DNA of 8,165 nt, taken from NCBI GenBank assembly GCA_913009215.1, contig CAJVXG010000065.1, forward strand, positions 1-8,165, written 5' to 3'. Source of the DNA: an uncultured Gammaproteobacteria bacterium (GTDB lineage Bacteria; Pseudomonadota; Gammaproteobacteria; Acidiferrobacterales; CAJVXG01). This document shows, piece by piece, positions 1-3,968 of this stretch (within the stretch, counting starts at the first letter, position 1; each line of letters opens with the position of its first letter). The position numbers were made by a program, and so were the translations under genes. The notes beneath the pieces were generated by a model. That model was not told the DNA's origin, did no database searches, and worked only from the letters and a program-made list of their open reading frames with translations.

Positions 1-78
1 ACTGTCAACGCGGTGGCACAGGCGCTACTGCGTAGCGGTGCCGCCGAGGTACGTGTCTGGGTACTGGCCCGGGCCTGA
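1..78 (+). CDS. comF: ComF-family phosphoribosyltransferase, C-terminal end only
   Basis: Frame 1 is open from the first base to a TGA at 76-78 and gives 25 residues, beginning TVNAVAQALLRSGAAEV and ending VWVLARA. This matches the typical end of ComF/GntX proteins: after the PRPP-binding loop comes a segment of the form T-x-N-x-x-A-x-A-L-x-x-x-G-A, then V-x-V-W-x-L-A-R-A. ComF proteins are cytoplasmic phosphoribosyltransferase-like proteins linked to DNA uptake in naturally competent bacteria, though many homologues have no shown function. The catalytic part lies left of the window, so activity cannot be judged. The stretch is GC-rich (40 of the first 60 bases). Only four bases separate its stop from the stop of the convergent gene, which leaves no room for a dedicated terminator. 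The family call rests on a short tail. Confidence 0.72.
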   Translation, partial: TVNAVAQALLRSGAAEVRVWVLARA

Positions 79-82
79 CTGT

Positions 83-724
83 CTAGAACGAAATAGCGGG
101 CAGTGTCAGAAACCAGATCAGGGTAGCGATTACAAATGTGCCGCTAACGACAATAATGCCACCCCACAATCTGGGCCGAGCACGAATATAATCGTCGAGG
201 CCAGAACGCATAATATCCAGCGGCTTCGATGGCTTGCGACCGGATACCCAATCATTGGCCCTGGCAGACACCCGCATTAACCATGCCTTTTTAAAGAGTG
301 CCGCCAAGCCGACAAACAAGGCCAATACCGCACCGAGAACAATAATCGTCATCATGGTCGACCACAATATTTCCCACCCCGGGTGTTGTGTGTCCTGGGC
401 ATTGAATATCGTGGCAAGCAATTGACCACCGTGGGCAACGCTGGTCTTTGCCAACAATAACGAGACCTTTATTAAAATAATAACGGCCGCCAACAAAATG
501 ACGCCCCCAAAAATACGTGGGTGCTTAAGGCTATATTGGTCACTATCGATCATCGACTCCATCGGTCTGATAACCTGCCGTGAGGAAATCCATCGATCGG
601 TAATAGTGGTAATCATCGATAGCCTGGAGGGCGCCAACAGCAACAACAACCCGACCGCCACAGCCAGGACGCTGCCAATAATAAGAAACCAGACAACCAT
701 ATTCACGAAATCGCCAAAATTCAT
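83..724 (-). CDS. Hypothetical integral membrane protein with a duplicated two-helix module (213 aa)
   Basis: I do not recognise a named family. About four hydrophobic segments can be seen, near residues 8-31, 70-92, 122-145 and 186-207, separated by polar, basic stretches. The protein is an internal duplication: residues ~9-91 and ~122-207 share the same order of features, VLAVAVGLLLLL against VLALFVGLAALF, DRWISSR against NDWVSGR, and HPRIFGGVI against RPRLWGGII. It therefore looks like a tandem repeat of helix, soluble linker, helix. The start is well supported: the strong Shine-Dalgarno AGGGAGG (735-729 on the minus strand) lies four bases before ATG. The ATG overlaps the TGA of the upstream small gene, so the pair is probably co-transcribed and translationally coupled. 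It converges on the comF end with a 4-base gap. Function is unknown; a role in envelope or transport is only a guess. Confidence 0.8.
   Translation of the reverse strand: MNFGDFVNMVVWFLIIGSVLAVAVGLLLLLAPSRLSMITTITDRWISSRQVIRPMESMIDSDQYSLKHPRIFGGVILLAAVIILIKVSLLLAKTSVAHGGQLLATIFNAQDTQHPGWEILWSTMMTIIVLGAVLALFVGLAALFKKAWLMRVSARANDWVSGRKPSKPLDIMRSGLDDYIRARPRLWGGIIVVSGTFVIATLIWFLTLPAISF
104..700 (-). repeat. Protein-level tandem duplication inside the 213-aa membrane protein
   Basis: The two copies are roughly 700-452 (residues 9-91) and 358-104 (residues 123-207). Each holds a hydrophobic helix, a soluble segment with W-[IV]-S-x-R and a proline six residues after the arginine or nearby, then [HR]PR[IFLW]-x-GG leading into the second helix. 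The similarity is visible in the protein but not as a long DNA repeat, so the duplication is old. Confidence 0.7.
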
Positions 725-1080
725 TTGTCCTCCCTGGTATATGTCCCTGGGTCGCTTTCAGAAACTATTTTGTAAGAATATACCACGCACATCCCGGTCA
801 AGAAGCCCGCCACAGACCAAAATCGGCCAAAAAACGCTATTGTAACGCCCAACGGTGCCATTTTAGGTGAAAAACCGGTAAAAGACCTAAAAATAGTGCT
901 AATTAAAGATATTACAATAACCGACCATAGCGCCAATACGGTGGGTACGGGTCCTGCGCCACAATAGTGCCCAAAAATACACAAGTTTGGGTATTGGTTC
1001 GGATCTCTGGCCATCAATCCAGCAAAACCACGTCGTCCGACGCCCCAATACGGAGCCATACTGGCCGCATAAACCAGCAC
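721..1080 (-). CDS. Small hypothetical membrane protein (up to 119 aa)
   Basis: Unrecognised. The frame begins with GTG at 1080-1078 and ends with TGA at 723-721, which overlaps the ATG of the next gene as ATGA. Two hydrophobic stretches are visible, around residues 43-66 (VPTVLALWSVIVISLISTIF) and 76-103 (LGVTIAFFGRFWSVAGFLTG). A cysteine-containing patch, CIFGHYCGAG, lies just before the first. AAGGA four bases upstream of the GTG is a plausible ribosome binding site. Internal ATGs at residues 8 and 23 are alternative starts but have no clear site of their own. The real start is uncertain because the GTG sits in an inverted repeat. The gene-like features are the coupling overlap, the strong ribosome binding site for the next gene inside its 3' end, and paired transmembrane segments. 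The short length and unknown family keep the confidence moderate. Confidence 0.5.
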   Translation of the reverse strand: MLVYAASMAPYWGVGRRGFAGLMARDPNQYPNLCIFGHYCGAGPVPTVLALWSVIVISLISTIFRSFTGFSPKMAPLGVTIAFFGRFWSVAGFLTGMCVVYSYKIVSESDPGTYTREDK

Positions 1081-1109
1081 CCGATCCTTTTTATTAATTA
1101 ATCGGGTGC
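1077..1109. repeat. Perfect 9-bp inverted repeat over the GTG start of the small membrane gene
   Basis: GCACCCGAT at 1077-1085 pairs with ATCGGGTGC at 1101-1109, around a 15-base AT-rich loop. Read as minus-strand mRNA, the candidate GTG start (1080-1078) lies in the 3' arm and the candidate ribosome binding site AAGGA lies at the loop edge. Neither strand has a U-tract after the stem, so it does not look like an intrinsic terminator. It could be a translation-control hairpin, a protein operator, or evidence that the true start is downstream at 1059 or 1014. Confidence 0.5.
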
Positions 1110-1200
1110 CGGACTAGGCGAATCCGGTAACTTTTTGCAACATCGGCTTGCCTGTCGTGGTCAGCTCAAGATAAGCCAAACCGTAAATACCAACGTATGT

Positions 1201-1216
1201 AAACCTGTAAGTTATT
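1201..1216 (+). repeat. 16-bp shared intergenic sequence, copy 1
   Basis: AAACCTGTAAGTTATT is identical to bases 7041-7056 in the same orientation on the plus strand. It lies 156 bases before the hybrid kinase start and is followed by an AT-rich stretch. Possible meanings are a common regulator site, part of a promoter, or coincidence. Confidence 0.4.
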
Positions 1217-1361
1217 AATTTCTTTATATATTTTAGGCAGCTTTGTGCTACTGCCGGTTTGGTACATAGTTTGCAAGTTAACGGTTATATCGCGCTGCCC
1301 GGATTGCTTACGCGACCAGTGACTCCCGGGTAACGCCGTACCCTTAACACCTGAGAACATT

Positions 1362-1365
1362 GAGG
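1362..1365 (+). promoter_or_regulatory. Ribosome binding site of the hybrid kinase
   Basis: GAGG lies seven bases before the ATG at 1373. An in-frame TGA at 1361-1363 rules out any longer protein. Together these fix the start and show that the kinase really begins without a sensor domain, unless a frameshift is present upstream. Confidence 0.7.
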
Positions 1366-1372
1366 TATTAAA

Positions 1373-2524
1373 ATGGAATTTCAGAAAACCGAGCGTGCCA
1401 ATAATTTCAAATCCGAATTCCTGTCTCGTATGAGCCACGAACTGCGAACCCCCTTGAATGCGATATTTGGTTTCGCACAACTGTTACAAACCAATGAAGA
1501 AGAGCCTCTTAGCCAAACACAGGAACACGATATTGCTGAAATTATCAAGGCCAGTCAGCAACTACTGGAAATGATCAATCAGCTGCTCGATTTGTCACGT
1601 ATTGAAAATGGACAAGTCGAACAGGACACCAAAATTATCAATGTCAGCAAGTTGGTTGCAGATTATGTTTATCAGATATCGCGTAGTGTTGCATCAGCAA
1701 AACAGATTACCATACGTAATCAGATTTCAGATCCGGATTTGTATCTGCTGGCCGATCCCAGCTGTTTCCGTCAAATTATGACAAACCTGATTAGCAACGC
1801 CATCAAGTACAACCACGATGGTGGTGCGGTCACCATTGACTCTGTATCGTCAAACCACAATACCTGGTTACGTATTCAAATTAGTGACACCGGTCCCGGT
1901 ATTTCCCAGAGTCAGATTTCGAAATTGTTTAAACCTTTTGAGCGCCTGAGTGCCGGGGATACTGAAATTGAGGGTATTGGCATAGGGCTGTCAGTAACCA
2001 AGCTCCTGGTCGAGGCCATGGGTGGCGATATCGGTGTCGACAGCATACCCGGGCAAGGCAGTACCTTCTGGTTTGAATTACCATTAACCCGGAAAACAGA
2101 AACAGCGCCGAATCGCGCAGCAGAAATTTTGCCCCTGGCGCCGTCAACACAACATCATCTTAAGGTACTGTATATAGAAGATAACCCGTCCAATTTAAAA
2201 TTAGTACGAGAGTATCTGGAACGTCATAAGCACATCACCATGATCACGGCGCGAACCGCAGAGCAGGGGCTGGAATTGGCTGAAACCCGGTCTCCCGACC
2301 TTATTCTGATGGATATCGGGCTGCCCGGTATCGATGGCTACCAAGCCCTGGAAATATTACAAACCGTGGAAACCACCCGAAATATACCTGTGGTGGCCAT
2401 CAGCGCCAATGCCCTGCCGATCGATATAGAAAAGGGTCTCGCTGCCGGTTTTAAGACCTACCTGACCAAACCGATAAGCCTGGAGCAACTAACCGATACC
2501 ATTGAGCAGGTTCTGGCCGCCTGA
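1373..2524 (+). CDS. Soluble hybrid histidine kinase (HisKA-HATPase-REC) without a sensor domain
   Basis: The 383-residue protein starts in the short helix before the dimerisation domain. The H-box SHELRTPLNA has the phosphoacceptor His22. The N-box residue is Asn142 (NLISNAIKY), the G1 box is DTGPG at 172-176, the F-box is KLFKPFERL at 184-192, and the G2 box is GIGIGL at 201-206. After a linker, a receiver domain (~263-383) has the acidic pair Glu269-Asp270, phosphoacceptor Asp314 (LMDIGLPG), Ser344 and Lys366 (TKP). All catalytic residues look intact, so autophosphorylation and phosphotransfer to its own receiver are expected. There is no transmembrane segment, PAS, GAF or Hpt domain. The protein is cytoplasmic and must receive its signal from a partner, or it is the surviving part of a longer kinase. 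Hybrid kinases usually need an Hpt step to reach a final regulator; none is in this window. The REC-HD-GYP gene downstream on the same strand is the obvious candidate target (inference), as with RpfC/RpfG. No terminator is evident after the stop. Confidence 0.93.
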   Translation: MEFQKTERANNFKSEFLSRMSHELRTPLNAIFGFAQLLQTNEEEPLSQTQEHDIAEIIKASQQLLEMINQLLDLSRIENGQVEQDTKIINVSKLVADYVYQISRSVASAKQITIRNQISDPDLYLLADPSCFRQIMTNLISNAIKYNHDGGAVTIDSVSSNHNTWLRIQISDTGPGISQSQISKLFKPFERLSAGDTEIEGIGIGLSVTKLLVEAMGGDIGVDSIPGQGSTFWFELPLTRKTETAPNRAAEILPLAPSTQHHLKVLYIEDNPSNLKLVREYLERHKHITMITARTAEQGLELAETRSPDLILMDIGLPGIDGYQALEILQTVETTRNIPVVAISANALPIDIEKGLAAGFKTYLTKPISLEQLTDTIEQVLAA

Positions 2525-2750
2525 CTGAACGCTGCGGTTGGCGAAATCGGAGGTTTATCGGACTGTATACCTTCAGCAAACCTCGAAAACCCGCGGTTAA
2601 AATATTCAATTGGCCTGCCTGGTAGAAAAAAGCCACTTCATGGCATATATTTATCTTAGAAACGGTATATTTACCCGATCGCAGGCGGCGAGGAAATAAC
2701 CGGTCTTCGTACATCGCCACAACGACAGGCAGTCAGGGAGTTTTAGTGTT
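2525..2750. other. Spacer between kinase and leader ORF
   Basis: No gene is supported. The minus-strand frame reaching into it is a shadow, and the forward frames are short. There is no strong hairpin with a T-tract after the kinase stop, so read-through into the REC-HD-GYP gene is possible. An AT-rich patch at ~2640-2675 could hold a promoter, but I cannot assign boxes with confidence. Confidence 0.5.
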
Positions 2751-2813
2751 ATGGACATTGCCTTACAGTTCATTGAAATATTTTCCAAACCCCACAGTGT
2801 TTCCGGAAGATGA
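2751..2813 (+). CDS. Candidate 20-codon leader ORF overlapping the start of the REC-HD-GYP gene
   Basis: ATG at 2751 opens a 20-residue frame (MDIALQFIEIF then a polar tail ending SGR) that ends with TGA at 2811-2813. The stop overlaps the downstream ATG at 2810-2812 as ATGA. A purine-rich AGGGAG at 2735-2740, ten bases upstream, is a better ribosome binding site than anything directly before 2810. Ribosomes translating this ORF would pass through the left arm of the 2795-2824 hairpin and terminate on the next start codon. Its likely job is translational coupling rather than making a functional peptide. No database family can be claimed for a peptide this short. The whole reading frame could be chance, although its overlap, ribosome binding site and hairpin agree with one another. 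Confidence 0.5.
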   Translation: MDIALQFIEIFSKPHSVSGR

Positions 2814-2824
2814 CGGAAACACTG
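2795..2824 (+). promoter_or_regulatory. Perfect 11-bp hairpin with the start codon in its loop
   Basis: CAGTGTTTCCG at 2795-2805 is exactly complementary to CGGAAACACTG at 2814-2824. The 8-base loop GAAGATGA contains the ATG (2810-2812) of the REC-HD-GYP gene and the TGA of the leader ORF. Six of the eleven pairs are G-C. The weak ribosome binding sequence GGAAG straddles the top of the left arm. In mRNA this should hinder independent initiation until the stem is opened, for example by a ribosome on the leader ORF. As DNA it is also an extended palindrome that a dimeric protein could bind. No U-tract follows, so it is not a terminator. Confidence 0.65.
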
Positions 2825-3886
2825 CCAAAAATACTAATCGTAGACGATATGGCCACCAACCGTGCGTTGGTCAAGGCCATGCTTAAACCCGCCAATTTTC
2901 TTATAGATGAGGCCGCCTCCGGTGAAGAGGCGCTCGATATGGTTGTGGATAATGAATACGATGCGATTCTGCTCGATGTGCTGTTGCCCGGTATCGATGG
3001 TTTGCAATTCTGTCATAAGCTGCGACAGGAACTGCACCAAACCCTGCTTCCGGTCATCATGCTGACGGCACTCAGCAGTCCTGATGATATTGTCAATGGC
3101 ATGGCAGCGGGTGCAACCGACTACATTACCAAACCCTTCAACGGTGCCGAACTCACCGCACGGATTCATGCCGCGATTGACCATAAGCATTTAACCGATC
3201 GACTGGACGATACCGAGTCGGTGCTGTTTGCCCTTGCCCGAACGGTTGAGGCCAAGGACAAGACCACGGGCGATCATTGTGATCGTTTGACCCATATGAG
3301 TCAGGTCTTCGGTCATACCCTCGGGCTGAACAAGGAAGAACTGCATTGCCTGCGTCGTGGCGGGGTATTGCACGATATCGGCAAACTGGGGATTCCCGAT
3401 TCGATCCTGATAAAGGATGGTCCCTTGACCGATGAGGAATGGAAAATCATGCGGCAACATACCGTGATCGGCGAACAACTCTGCGCGCCGTTAAAATCCA
3501 TGCGCCATACCGTGGATATCGTCCGTGCACACCACGAGAAATGGAACGGTTCCGGTTATCCAGATGGGCTCCAAGGCAGGAAGATTCCGCTCTTGGCCAG
3601 AGTATTCCAGATCGTTGATGTTTTTGATGCCCTGTCATCGGTACGACCGTACAAAAAGGCCTTCCCGCTTGAGAAAACCATCAATATCATGGAATCGGAA
3701 ACCAAAAAACAATATTGGGATCCGGAGCTAATGGCGGAATTCCTGAACATAGTCCGCACCAGGCATGACGAGCTCATGATCAGTGAAACGACAGTCGCCA
3801 ATGACCGAAGCTTGCAGATATTTGCCCAAATACAAGGCACCGGGGCACTGGACTGGGATAGAAACAAAAGCGACAAAACAGAGTAA
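2810..3886 (+). CDS. RpfG-like response regulator: REC-HD-GYP, probable c-di-GMP phosphodiesterase
   Basis: The protein has 358 residues. The receiver domain (~7-125) has acidic residues Asp12-Asp13, phosphoacceptor Asp56 (LLDVLLPG), Thr86 and Lys108 (TKPF). A short helix leads to the HD-GYP domain (~137-318), with His156, the HD pair His188-Asp189 followed by GKLGIPD, His217, His241-His242 and the GSGYP signature at 247-251, then VDVFDALSSVRPY. All the usual metal-ligand and signature positions are present. HD-GYP enzymes hydrolyse c-di-GMP to pGpG or GMP, and phosphorylation of the receiver normally controls this. Length and order match RpfG of Xanthomonas, but the gene is not called rpfG because the rpf context is absent. 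ATG at 2810 is the only start before an in-frame stop at 2774. Its own ribosome binding site is poor, which fits coupling to the upstream ORF. The gene lies 285 bases after the hybrid kinase and converges on the GGDEF-EAL gene across an 82-base gap without a clear terminator. Confidence 0.93.
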   Translation: MTETLPKILIVDDMATNRALVKAMLKPANFLIDEAASGEEALDMVVDNEYDAILLDVLLPGIDGLQFCHKLRQELHQTLLPVIMLTALSSPDDIVNGMAAGATDYITKPFNGAELTARIHAAIDHKHLTDRLDDTESVLFALARTVEAKDKTTGDHCDRLTHMSQVFGHTLGLNKEELHCLRRGGVLHDIGKLGIPDSILIKDGPLTDEEWKIMRQHTVIGEQLCAPLKSMRHTVDIVRAHHEKWNGSGYPDGLQGRKIPLLARVFQIVDVFDALSSVRPYKKAFPLEKTINIMESETKKQYWDPELMAEFLNIVRTRHDELMISETTVANDRSLQIFAQIQGTGALDWDRNKSDKTE

Positions 3887-3968
3887 TTGGAAACCCGAAC
3901 CTGGATTAAAAGCCCTGTTCAAACCCACAAATTCGTCAAACACGAAAGGACAAAAGGCTTAAGACCAC

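Larger units (their letters stand above)
1081..1372. other. Divergent intergenic region upstream of the hybrid kinase (292 bp)
   Basis: No coding sequence is supported here. All three forward frames are broken by stops, and none gives a PAS, HAMP or membrane segment that could be a lost kinase N-terminus. The minus-strand open frame that enters from 1480 is a shadow of the kinase gene. The region must hold the promoters for both the minus-strand membrane pair and the kinase. An AT-rich patch at ~1211-1234 with TATATT at 1227-1232 is a candidate -10-like element, but I see no convincing -35 partner. It also holds the 1077-1109 inverted repeat at its left edge and one copy of the 16-bp shared sequence at 1201-1216. 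Confidence 0.6.

Noticed and set aside
920..1000. The NLCIFGHYCGAG patch of the small membrane protein resembles the calcium loop of phospholipase A2 (Y-x-C-x-C-G-x-G).
   Set aside because: No following His-Asp catalytic pair is found in this frame or the two alternative frames, which hit stops quickly. The sequence runs straight into a transmembrane segment.
1206..1280. Two copies of TG(T/C)AAGTTA 66 bases apart upstream of the kinase, perhaps tandem operator sites.
   Set aside because: A nine-base match with one mismatch is easily due to chance in AT-rich DNA, and no further copy supports a spacing rule.
1166..1480. A 104-residue minus-strand open frame upstream of and overlapping the kinase start.
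   Set aside because: Its first third lies antisense to the conserved H-box region of the kinase, and the protein shows no domain or plausible start context.
2567..2605. Possible terminator after the hybrid kinase (AACC-CGC-GGTT followed by AAAATATT).
   Set aside because: The stem is only about four base pairs and is not followed by a T-run on the plus strand.
3887..3968. Possible bidirectional terminator between the convergent REC-HD-GYP and GGDEF-EAL genes.
   Set aside because: No inverted repeat of useful length followed by a T-run was found on either strand.
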